A stretch of 64,000 nt of DNA from JBFLYO01 sp040756745. Its GTDB lineage: Bacteria; Bacteroidota; Ignavibacteria; UBA10030; UBA6906. A program made the position numbers and the translations under genes. The DNA is taken from positions 124,001-188,000 of the forward strand of contig JBFLYO010000001.1 of the NCBI GenBank assembly GCA_040756745.1. Reading direction: 5' to 3'. Shown one piece after another: positions 25,678 to 33,402 of the stretch (position 1 is the first letter of the stretch; every line of letters starts with the position of its first letter). Below the pieces are notes generated by a model. That model did no database searches. It was not told the origin of the DNA and worked only from the letters and a program-made list of their open reading frames with translations.

Positions 25678-27369
25678 ATGCGTGAAATTGCTCTCGTCCT
25701 GAACGTCAAGGCCGCGGGCTTTCTCAAGAGCGCGCTGGATTTCCGCGTCCAGAGCCTCTTCAAGAACCTTTCCTCTCTTCTGATCTTTGGCGGCGTGGCC
25801 GTCGGCGTCTTCCTCCTCTCCCGCGCCTCGACCGGGTACCTCCTTCAGCAGGCCCACATCGGGCTCTTCCTGTTCCATCGCTTCCTCTCCATGCTGCTTT
25901 ATGTCTTCTTCATTACGGTCAACCTCGGGAACATGATCGTCTGTTACGCCACGCTGTACCGGTCGGAAGAAGTCGGCTTCCTGATGGGGCTCCCCGTCTC
26001 GCATTACAAGGTCTTTGTGGTAAAATTCATTGACAACTTTTTTTACAGCTCAAGCACGCTGCTCCTGCTCGGTCTGGCACTGCTCCTGGGGTATGGTTCG
26101 TATTTCTCCATGCCCTGGTATTTCTACCTGTTCACCCTGTTTGTGGTGCTCCTTCCGTTCATGCTGATCGCGGGGATCATCGCAGTGATTCTGCTGATGG
26201 TGCTCGTCAAGATCGCCTCGCGCATCGGCATTCGGTGGCTGCTGGCGGGGATCGTCCTGGTCTATCTTTCGGCCATCTATCTTTACTTCTCGGTGGTCAA
26301 TCCAGTCCTGCTGGTGCAGGAGGTGATGAAGCATTATCCGGACGTGAACGCATATTTCGGCTACCTCGATCCCCCGTTCATCCGTTACCTGCCGAACCAC
26401 TGGGTCTCGGAGTACCTCTACTGGACGATGTCGGACGACTCGGGGCGGGCGGCTGCCAACCTGGTCATATTGTTGCTGACACTCGGCGGCCTCCTCGTGG
26501 TGGCCGGCTTCATGGCCTGGCGGTACTACTACCCGAGCTGGCTGGCGGCGGCCAGCACACGGAGCCAACGCGGCGGCGGACCGGGGTGGCTCACAGTGCG
26601 GTTCATGTCGTTCGGCAGGCCGGGGATCCTGTCAAGACAGACCGACGCGCTGCTGCGCCGGGATTTCTGGGTCTTCTTCCGCGAGCCGAGTCAGTGGCTG
26701 CACCTTCTTTTGATGTTTCTTCTGCTTATGGTCTTTCTCGTGTCGATGGGGTCGCTGGAGCTCCGGTTGAGCCAGCCGTTTCTCCAGACCGTCTCGTTCC
26801 TCGTCGTCTTTCTCTTCGATGGGTTCCTGATCGCTTCGGTGTCGCTCCGGTTCGTTTTTCCGGCGGTCAGCCTCGAGGGAGATGCGTTCTGGTGCGTCCG
26901 CTCGGCGCCTGTTCCGATCCAGAAGGTGTACTGGCACAAATTCTTCGCGTCGTTCGTGCTTGTGCTGTTCCTTGCGGAAATCCTCGCAATCGTGTCGGCC
27001 ACGATGATGAGAGACAATCCTGTGCTGACCGGGGTGGCCCTGCTCTGCACGGCGTTCGTTGCCCTTGCACTGACGAGCATGAACCTCGGTGCGGGTGCCT
27101 ATTTCGCGGCCTATCGTGAGAGGAACCCGATCCGGGTGGCGTCGTCCCAGGGCGCGTCGCTGACGTTCCTGGCAGGCATGGTGTACCTCGGCTGCATTGT
27201 CATGATTCTGGTCGTCCCGCTCAACAGATATTTTGAGATGCTGATCCTTCGCGGCTCTTCAGCGCCCGAGTGGCTGACGCTGCCCGTCGTCGCGGTGGGT
27301 GTTCTATCGCTGTTGATGTTCTTCGGGTCGACTTCCATCGGTCTGGCGACCATCCGTCGCGACTACTGA
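25678..27369 (+). CDS. ABC transporter permease, large ABC-2-like membrane protein
   Basis: 563 residues with about twelve hydrophobic segments in two blocks (about 35-290 and 345-560), separated by a polar stretch with STRSQRGGG. It matches the general plan of putative ABC exporter permeases that act with one ATPase. An N-terminal cytosolic segment (REIALVLNVKAAGFLKSALDF) precedes the first membrane helix. It is coupled to the ATPase gene. Substrate unknown. Confidence 0.82.
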   Translation: MREIALVLNVKAAGFLKSALDFRVQSLFKNLSSLLIFGGVAVGVFLLSRASTGYLLQQAHIGLFLFHRFLSMLLYVFFITVNLGNMIVCYATLYRSEEVGFLMGLPVSHYKVFVVKFIDNFFYSSSTLLLLGLALLLGYGSYFSMPWYFYLFTLFVVLLPFMLIAGIIAVILLMVLVKIASRIGIRWLLAGIVLVYLSAIYLYFSVVNPVLLVQEVMKHYPDVNAYFGYLDPPFIRYLPNHWVSEYLYWTMSDDSGRAAANLVILLLTLGGLLVVAGFMAWRYYYPSWLAAASTRSQRGGGPGWLTVRFMSFGRPGILSRQTDALLRRDFWVFFREPSQWLHLLLMFLLLMVFLVSMGSLELRLSQPFLQTVSFLVVFLFDGFLIASVSLRFVFPAVSLEGDAFWCVRSAPVPIQKVYWHKFFASFVLVLFLAEILAIVSATMMRDNPVLTGVALLCTAFVALALTSMNLGAGAYFAAYRERNPIRVASSQGASLTFLAGMVYLGCIVMILVVPLNRYFEMLILRGSSAPEWLTLPVVAVGVLSLLMFFGSTSIGLATIRRDY

Positions 27370-27398
27370 CGCCGCGCTGAGTCATCCTTCGGATCCCT

Positions 27399-29453
27399 AT
27401 GCCCCGCTCTATCGTCCGTGCATCGTGGTACCTTGGGGGCCTGCTCACCATGCTGGCCCTTGGCGCCCCGGCCCGTCATGCCGCCGCGCAGGTCGTCGTG
27501 GAGTACTCCGAGGAAGCGGAGCGCCAGTTCCGTGACGCCGTTGCCCTCTACGATGCCGGCGCCTTCCGGGAAGCAGCGGGGCGTTTCGAGCTTCTGATGC
27601 GCGACTTCCCGACGTCGCACCGCGTCACTGCGGCGTTCGTGATGCGCGGGAAGGCGTTCTGCCTCGCAGGGGAGAACCTGGAGGCCGCAAAGTCGTTGAA
27701 GGCCTTCATCGCCCGCCACCCGGAGAGCACATACATCCCCGATGCGGAGTACACGCTCGGCGTCGTGTACGCGAGGATCGAACGCTGGGAGGAGGCGATG
27801 GAAATGTACCTGACCGCCTTTTCCCGGCTCGGTCCTTCTTCGCCGCCGCGGCTCATCGGCGAAATCACGGCGGCGATGGATTCAACCATCCGCGCGCACG
27901 TCAGTCTGTTCTCCCTTCGTGCCTGGCTTGCCCGTGCCGGCTCTCCTGCGGAGCGCGCGTACCTCTGGATGGTGATCGCCGAGCAGGAAGCCGCGGGGGA
28001 GAACTCGGTGCAGGCGGGCATTGCGCTCGATTCCCTGGACGGTAGGTATCCGGGTCACGCGTATGCTGCCCGTGCGGCAGCCATCCGCCTGCGGATCTCG
28101 GCGCAAAGCAGCGTCGCACTCGGCGTGCTGCTTCCGCTGATGACGAATCACGAACGCTCGGCCGTCAAGGAGGTCGGTACTGAGGTGTTCGACGGCGTTT
28201 CCTTTGCCGTGGAAGAATTCACGCGACGACCCGGCATGCGCGTTGCGGTGAGAATGGAGGTCCGCGACACGGAGCGCGATCCGCAGGTGGCCAGCCGGGG
28301 CGCTCAGGAGCTTGCGGCGATCCATGAGGTCATCGGGATTATCGGCCCCGTGTTCTCCGCCACGGTCGGTCCCGCCGCTGCGGCCGCAAACGCGCGTGGG
28401 GTCCCGCTGATCAGCCCGACGGCGAATGCCAACGGGCTTGCGGCCACGGGGAAGTACGTCTTCCAGGCAAACCCGGACTATGACGCGCGTGGACGGGCGA
28501 TGGCGCGTTATGCGGTGGAACAGCGCGGCTTCCGGACGCTTGCAGTACTTGCGCCGGTCGATGCATACGGCAAGTTCCTTGCCGAAGGGTTTGTCAGCGA
28601 AGCCGAGCGGTTGGGCGCGCGGGTGCTGGCGACAGAATGGTACCAGCGTGGGTCGTCCGATCTCAAGCAGCCCCTCGCCAGAATCCGGCGCGCAGGCATG
28701 CTCGCCTCCCCCGATGCGCGCATCACGTTTGCCGGTCGCATGAAGCCGACGACGCTGATGAAGCTGGCTGATCTCGGCGTCCCACTGCGCCGCATCGACT
28801 CCCTCCTCAATGCTGCGGCATCCATCGGCGCCACGGCCCTCCTTGGCCCGCGTGCCAGGCAACGGTTGGATTCGGCGGACGTCCCCGTCTCGTTCGATGA
28901 GTCGAGAGTGGACAGTCTCGAGTACCCTGTCGATGCGATCGAGGCGCTCTATGTCCCCATCGCTGGCCCCGAGGAAATCGGCGTCGTCTCCTCGCAGGTC
29001 GTCTACTTCAATGTGCAGACGCAGCTCCTCGGGTCGGGGGAGTGGTTCAACGTCCAGGAACTCAGCGCGAACAGGCGGTACTGCGACGGGGTCGTGTTCG
29101 AATCCGATACGTATGTCGATACCGCGGCGGCGGACTTTCACCGGTTCGTCGAGGGCTTCACGGCCCGGTTCCACAAGCGTCCCACGAAAAACGCTCTCTT
29201 TGGATACGACACCGGCGCGCTCGTCCTGGACCTGATCGCCCGGGGAGCCACTTCGCGGGAATTGCTGCAGAGGGCGCTCGATGACTTGACTGAGTACCGG
29301 GGATTTCATGCGAGGATTGGACTGAACGACGGGCGGGTCAACACATGGGTGATGCTGCTCAAATACACGCAGGACGAGATCCGGAAGGTCGGCGAGATCC
29401 ATGCGCCGGCTCCGCCGGAGGGAGGGGGGAATGTCGAGAGGATCGTACACTGA
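27399..29453 (+). CDS. Periplasmic protein with TPR region and type-1 periplasmic-binding domain
   Basis: 684 residues. A signal peptide (LGGLLTMLALGAPARHAAAQ) is followed by TPR/YbgF-like repeats (about 35-160), which contain FPTSHRVTAAFVMRGKAF and HPESTYIPDAEYTLGVVY. A branched-chain-amino-acid-type binding domain (Peripla_BP_6) follows from about 235 to 665, with ALGVLLPL, IGPVFSATVGPAAAAAN and LISPTANANGL. This layout recalls LpoA/LppC-like activators of peptidoglycan synthases more than a nutrient receptor, but there is no lipobox. It comes 29 bases after the ABC permease and overlaps radC by 23 bases. Confidence 0.78.
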   Translation: MPRSIVRASWYLGGLLTMLALGAPARHAAAQVVVEYSEEAERQFRDAVALYDAGAFREAAGRFELLMRDFPTSHRVTAAFVMRGKAFCLAGENLEAAKSLKAFIARHPESTYIPDAEYTLGVVYARIERWEEAMEMYLTAFSRLGPSSPPRLIGEITAAMDSTIRAHVSLFSLRAWLARAGSPAERAYLWMVIAEQEAAGENSVQAGIALDSLDGRYPGHAYAARAAAIRLRISAQSSVALGVLLPLMTNHERSAVKEVGTEVFDGVSFAVEEFTRRPGMRVAVRMEVRDTERDPQVASRGAQELAAIHEVIGIIGPVFSATVGPAAAAANARGVPLISPTANANGLAATGKYVFQANPDYDARGRAMARYAVEQRGFRTLAVLAPVDAYGKFLAEGFVSEAERLGARVLATEWYQRGSSDLKQPLARIRRAGMLASPDARITFAGRMKPTTLMKLADLGVPLRRIDSLLNAAASIGATALLGPRARQRLDSADVPVSFDESRVDSLEYPVDAIEALYVPIAGPEEIGVVSSQVVYFNVQTQLLGSGEWFNVQELSANRRYCDGVVFESDTYVDTAAADFHRFVEGFTARFHKRPTKNALFGYDTGALVLDLIARGATSRELLQRALDDLTEYRGFHARIGLNDGRVNTWVMLLKYTQDEIRKVGEIHAPAPPEGGGNVERIVH

Positions 29454-30156
29454 GGAAAACGACGGGCCGGGCATCCGCCGCGGTTCGATCAGGACCTGGC
29501 CGTCGGACGAACGGCCGCGTGAAAAGCTCTTGCAGCATGGACCGTCGGTGTTGACCGATGCGGAACTGCTGGCAATTCTCCTTCGGACGGGGAGCGGGAC
29601 GGAAAGTGCGGTGGATCTCTCCCGTGGACTCCTCGCGCGGGAGGGCGGGCTCCAGGGAATCGCGCGGCGCAATGTCGATGAGCTGACGCGGTGCACGGGG
29701 ATCGGCGCGGTGAAGGCAGCCGGCATCATGGCCGCGGTGGAAATCGGACGGCGGCTGCAACGCGAGGGGAACAGTGGAAAGACATTCGTGAGGTCTCCTG
29801 AGGATGCGGCACGGCTACTTATCCCGCGTCTGCGCGATCTCCGGCACGAAGCGTTCATCGTCCTTGTCCTGGATTCCAACAACGGCGTCGTGGCGGACGT
29901 CGAACTCTCCCGTGGCACGCTGAACGCCAGCGTCGTCCATCCGCGTGAAGTATTCAAACTTGCCATCGACCGCCTCGGCGCCGCAGTGATCGTTGCCCAC
30001 AACCATCCCAGTGGAAATCCCGAACCGAGCCGGGAAGATCTCGAGATCACTCGACAGCTCGCCGAAGCCGGGAGAATCGTCGGCATCCCGCTCCATGACC
30101 ACCTGGTGATCGCCGGGAACGGATTTACCAGCCTCGCTTCCAGGGGACACCTGTGA
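29431..30156 (+). CDS. radC: RadC family JAB-domain protein
   Basis: 241 residues. An N-terminal helix-hairpin-helix-like region (RPREKLLQHGPSVLTDAELLAILLRTG, seen as RPREKLLQHG and LTDAELLAILLRTG) leads to a C-terminal JAB metallo-domain. The metal site is AHNHPSGNPEPSREDLEIT (His-x-His, Asp). The cellular role of RadC is unsettled; the old DNA-repair assignment is not well supported. The ATG at 29431 has GGAGGGAGGGGGG upstream and lies inside the end of the preceding gene. Confidence 0.93.
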   Translation: MSRGSYTEENDGPGIRRGSIRTWPSDERPREKLLQHGPSVLTDAELLAILLRTGSGTESAVDLSRGLLAREGGLQGIARRNVDELTRCTGIGAVKAAGIMAAVEIGRRLQREGNSGKTFVRSPEDAARLLIPRLRDLRHEAFIVLVLDSNNGVVADVELSRGTLNASVVHPREVFKLAIDRLGAAVIVAHNHPSGNPEPSREDLEITRQLAEAGRIVGIPLHDHLVIAGNGFTSLASRGHL

Positions 30157-30217
30157 TGTCCTTGAGGAATCGGCGCGAAATGCAGATTCCGACGCAATTC
30201 ACGGCACGATTTCTTCA

Positions 30218-30246
30218 TTGACAAAAAGAGCTTTTTTCCGTATTGT
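30218..30246 (+). promoter_or_regulatory. Candidate promoter for the lipoprotein/LysM pair
   Basis: TTGACA, 17 bases, TATTGT. Predicted +1 near 30253 gives a leader of about 60 bases before the lipoprotein ATG. The 157-base radC-lipoprotein gap shows nothing else. Confidence 0.65.
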
Positions 30247-30313
30247 TGGTTTTAGTGTGGTTCCCACGGCAACGATGTACCCTATCACGTACCAACTCTC
30301 AGGAGGGGTTCCA

Positions 30314-30583
30314 ATGCGAAAACTTAACAGGACGGTCACCGCGTGCGCGTTGGCTCTCCTCTTTTCAAGCTCGGCCGCTCTTGTAGGATGCTCATCGAGC
30401 CCCGACGAGGCGCAGATGAAGCAACTCAACGACTTGAAAGAGGAAGTCACGTCCCTGGAGAAGGACGCCGCGGCGAAAGAGCAGCAGAAGGGCGCCCTGG
30501 ACAGGGAAGTAGCTGAGAAAAACGCGAAGCTGAAGAAGTGCAACGACGATCAGGCGATCGTCAAGCAGCGGCTGGCGAAGTGA
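30314..30583 (+). CDS. Small coiled-coil lipoprotein (Lpp-like)
   Basis: 89 residues. Signal peptide with lipobox LVGC, mature N-terminus CSSSPDEAQ, then a heptad-patterned, highly charged helix to a C-terminal VKQRLAK. Size and plan are those of Lpp/OprI-type outer-membrane lipoproteins, although I cannot show homology; the terminal Lys-containing sequence recalls Lpp's peptidoglycan-linked lysine. AGGAGGGG seven bases upstream fixes the ATG. It is followed 31 bases later by a LysM protein with the same promoter. Confidence 0.78.
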   Translation: MRKLNRTVTACALALLFSSSAALVGCSSSPDEAQMKQLNDLKEEVTSLEKDAAAKEQQKGALDREVAEKNAKLKKCNDDQAIVKQRLAK

Positions 30584-30614
30584 ACGCACGATAACCGAAA
30601 AGGAGCCATCGACC

Positions 30615-31343
30615 ATGAAATGGAACAGTGCATTCGTCGTGCTCGCCGCCCTGCTCGTGTTTGCAGCCGGAGCGACTGCACAGGAAATGACGAAGGAGCA
30701 ATGGCAACAGGAAGTCACGAAATACACCCAGCAGCGGACCGAGCTGACCGCCAAGGTCAAAGCGCTGACCGATGAAGTGGCGCGCCTGCAGGCGCAATCC
30801 AGCCAGCTCGATGCCGACTATGAGAAGTGTCTCGACGCCCTCTATGCGCTGGTCGGGTCGGATCGGGCAAAGGCCGACGCCTACCGGTCGGAGATAGAGG
30901 CCGCGGAGAATACGGCCAACGAGCTCATGCGTCTTTCTGATGCGGACCTCGTCGAGCGCAGCAAGGACGTGGACGACCTCGCGGCGCGCGTGAAATCCCT
31001 CTGGGAAAACAAGCTGTCGCTCATCCCAGAGTTCTGGGACCGCCTGACCGCGTTGAACGACAAGGTGAAGAGCCTCCAGACGACCCTGGCCAACCAGGTG
31101 AAAGTGTACACGGTGGGCACGTGGGCGAAAGACCGCGATTGCCTCTGGAACATCTCGAAGAAGAAAGACATCTACAACAACGCATGGCTCTGGCCCAAGA
31201 TCTGGCAGGGGAATCGCGATGAGATCAAGGATCCCGACCTCATCTACAAGGGACAGAAGTTGAAAATCCCCAAAGGGAACGAGCTGAACGCGGAAGAGAA
31301 AGCCGCGGCAAAGAAATACTACGCGAAGAAGGCTGGCCAGTAG
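30615..31343 (+). CDS. Periplasmic coiled-coil protein with C-terminal LysM domain
   Basis: 242 residues. A cleavable signal peptide (ending GATAQ) is followed by a long coiled coil (about 25-165) and then a LysM peptidoglycan-binding domain (about 167-222). The LysM domain has VYTVGTWAKDRDCLWNIS, DPDLIYKGQKLKIP and the usual Trp-Pro-Lys-Ile-Trp core. The C-terminus is Lys/Ala-rich. It likely attaches to peptidoglycan; with the preceding lipoprotein it may bridge cell wall and outer membrane. SD AAAAGGAGCC precedes the ATG. A strong terminator follows. Confidence 0.85.
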   Translation: MKWNSAFVVLAALLVFAAGATAQEMTKEQWQQEVTKYTQQRTELTAKVKALTDEVARLQAQSSQLDADYEKCLDALYALVGSDRAKADAYRSEIEAAENTANELMRLSDADLVERSKDVDDLAARVKSLWENKLSLIPEFWDRLTALNDKVKSLQTTLANQVKVYTVGTWAKDRDCLWNISKKKDIYNNAWLWPKIWQGNRDEIKDPDLIYKGQKLKIPKGNELNAEEKAAAKKYYAKKAGQ

Positions 31344-31408
31344 GAGGCAGACGGCTTCGCGTGATGGAGTCCGCGTCCTGCGTCGGCAGGTCTTGTAACC
31401 ACAGGCAG

Positions 31409-31450
31409 CCCCCTTCCCTGTCTAGCACAGGGGAGGGGGTTGTGTGTTTT
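31409..31450 (+). terminator. Rho-independent terminator after the LysM gene
   Basis: A 12-bp stem (31409-31420 with 31428-31439, one T-G pair), a seven-base loop, then a T-rich tail TTGTGTGTTTT. It ends just before the phoH SD, so the lipoprotein/LysM pair is a separate unit. Confidence 0.85.
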
Positions 31451-31470
31451 CAGCAGGAAGGGGGGCACGA

Positions 31471-32496
31471 TTGACGGAAAAGAAGATCAGAATGGAGGGG
31501 GTGGACGCTCTGGCGCTGCTGGGGCTCAACGATGCCAATCTTCAGGTCGTCGAAAAGCGGTTTGACTCCACCGTGGTGGTGCGCGGGGATACCATCATGC
31601 TCCGGGGAGAGGCGCCGGAGGTCGAACAGCTCGAACGGATCTTCAAGGAGATGATGTTCCTCCTGACCCGCAACGGGTCCCTAACGACGAACGACGTGGA
31701 CACGGTCATCGATCTCGTCACCGCCAACGGCGAGCCCGCCCTTCCGCGGGCCGTGGCGTCGTCCCTCACGCGCGATGAGCTGGACACACTGATCCTGTTC
31801 ACGAAGAACCAGATGATCAGGGCGAAGACGCCCGGCCAGCGGGCGTACGTGCGGGAGGTGCGGAAGAACGACATTGTCTTCGCTATCGGCCCGGCGGGGA
31901 CCGGGAAAACCTACATGGCCGTCGCGCTTGCAGTCGCCGCGCTGAAGAACAACGAAGTGACGAAGATCGTGCTCACGCGCCCGGCCGTTGAGGCGGGCGA
32001 AAGCCTCGGGTTCCTCCCGGGCGACCTCAAGGAGAAGGTCGACCCCTATCTCCGTCCCCTGTATGACGCACTCGACGACATGCTGCCAGCCGAAAAGCTC
32101 CGCGGCTATATTGAGAAGCGCATCATTGAGATCGCGCCGCTGGCCTACATGCGCGGCCGGACCCTCAACAACGCCTTCGTGATCCTCGACGAGGCCCAGA
32201 ACGCGTCTGCCATGCAAATGAAAATGTTCCTCACCCGCCTCGGACCCAATTCGCGCGCCATCGTAACGGGCGACGTCACGCAAATCGACCTCCCGAACAA
32301 AATGGCCTCGGGGCTCGTGCAAATCCAGGAAGTCCTCCGGGGGGTGGAAGGAATATCGTTTGTCTACTTCGACCGGAACGACGTCGTACGGCACCGTCTC
32401 GTGAAGGACATCATCGATGCGTACGACAAGTATCACAACGGCGGCCGTCCCGAGGGCCGCCCCGAGGATCCCCCCGAGGCTCTCGAGGGGTCCTAG
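31471..32496 (+). CDS. phoH: PhoH-family ATPase
   Basis: 341 residues from a TTG start that has AGGAAGGGGGG five bases upstream; the ATG at 31492 or a GTG at 31444 are alternatives. Walker A AIGPAGTGKTYMA, Walker B FVILDEAQNAS and GDVTQIDLP are typical of PhoH/YbeZ. The N-terminal about 100 residues form the usual small RNA-binding-like domain. PhoH is linked to RNA metabolism, often beside ybeY, which is not seen here. The C-terminal tail is Pro/Glu/Gly-rich. Its TAG overlaps the convergent mazG stop. Confidence 0.93.
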   Translation: MTEKKIRMEGVDALALLGLNDANLQVVEKRFDSTVVVRGDTIMLRGEAPEVEQLERIFKEMMFLLTRNGSLTTNDVDTVIDLVTANGEPALPRAVASSLTRDELDTLILFTKNQMIRAKTPGQRAYVREVRKNDIVFAIGPAGTGKTYMAVALAVAALKNNEVTKIVLTRPAVEAGESLGFLPGDLKEKVDPYLRPLYDALDDMLPAEKLRGYIEKRIIEIAPLAYMRGRTLNNAFVILDEAQNASAMQMKMFLTRLGPNSRAIVTGDVTQIDLPNKMASGLVQIQEVLRGVEGISFVYFDRNDVVRHRLVKDIIDAYDKYHNGGRPEGRPEDPPEALEGS

Positions 32497-33293
32497 GACG
32501 ACCGCCGTTTCCGTTTCGCCTTGTTCCAGAGCGCATCCATCTCGCCGAGCGTCGCATTCTGGACCGAGCGCCCCCGCCGGGCAAGGGAGCGTTCGATGTA
32601 GCGGAACCGGTGTGTGAACCGGCGGACCGTCCCACGCAGTGCCTGCTCCGGGTCGACCCCCAGGAACCGCGCAAAGTTGACGAGGGCGAAGAGCAGGTCC
32701 CCGAATTCCTCCTCGCGCCGCGCCCACGCCTCCCGGCGCGAAGCGGTCCGAAGCTCTTCCATCTCTTCACGTACCTTCTTCCAAACATCCCCCGCCCGCT
32801 CCCAGTCGAACCCCGCCTTTGACGCACGCTGCTGTACCCGGAGGGCGCGTTGCAGGGACGGCAAGGCAGTGGGAACGCCGTCGAGGAGAGAGCGCCTGCC
32901 TTCCCTCATCTTCAGCCGCTCCCACCTGTGCTCAACGTCCCGGGCGCCGCGCACGGTGGCCGATCCGAACACATGCGGGTGCCGCCTGATCAGCTTGTCG
33001 TTGATGTTCCGCAGGACATGCTGCAGGGTGAACTCTCCCCGTTGTTCCGCGATCGTTGCATGCATGGCGACGTGCAGGAGAAGGTCACCCAGCTCGGGCA
33101 TCAGTCCCGCCATGTTGCGGCGGTCGAGCGTCTCGACCACCTCGTACGCCTCTTCGATCAGACTTGCGCGCAGCGAACGGTGGGTCTGTGCCTTGTCCCA
33201 TGGGCACTCGGCGCGGAGCCGGCGCACGATGCGGATGAACCGGCGGAATTCATGGACCGGGATTGGCGGATAGCGTGTCGTCGTCATCGACAT
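32493..33293 (-). CDS. mazG: Nucleoside triphosphate pyrophosphohydrolase
   Basis: About 266 residues. Hydrolyses NTPs to NMP and pyrophosphate. It contains the two tandem MazG domains: metal-binding SLIEEAYEVVETLD with PELGDLLLHV in the first, and REEMEELR with EEEFGDLLFALVNFARF in the second. CPWDKAQTH near the N-terminus is the usual signature. Start is 33293 or the next ATG at 33287; no SD is seen. It converges on phoH with overlapping stop codons in CCTAGG. The C-terminus is Lys/Arg-rich. Confidence 0.93.
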   Translation of the reverse strand: MSMTTTRYPPIPVHEFRRFIRIVRRLRAECPWDKAQTHRSLRASLIEEAYEVVETLDRRNMAGLMPELGDLLLHVAMHATIAEQRGEFTLQHVLRNINDKLIRRHPHVFGSATVRGARDVEHRWERLKMREGRRSLLDGVPTALPSLQRALRVQQRASKAGFDWERAGDVWKKVREEMEELRTASRREAWARREEEFGDLLFALVNFARFLGVDPEQALRGTVRRFTHRFRYIERSLARRGRSVQNATLGEMDALWNKAKRKRRSS

Positions 33294-33402
33294 GAAGGAA
33301 ATTGGACTGTCCAACATAGCGAACCATGCCGTCACTTGCAATGGGCTGGAATCTCATGGAGGCCTTCTCTATATTGTTGAGCACTTGAACCACGGTCAGA
33401 TC

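Noticed and set aside
27882..30224. Very long minus-strand open frame (780 codons) opposite the TPR/binding-protein gene and radC
   Set aside because: The plus strand here holds two recognisable families with good motifs. The antisense frame has an Arg/Ser-rich, low-complexity translation typical of shadows in G+C-rich DNA.
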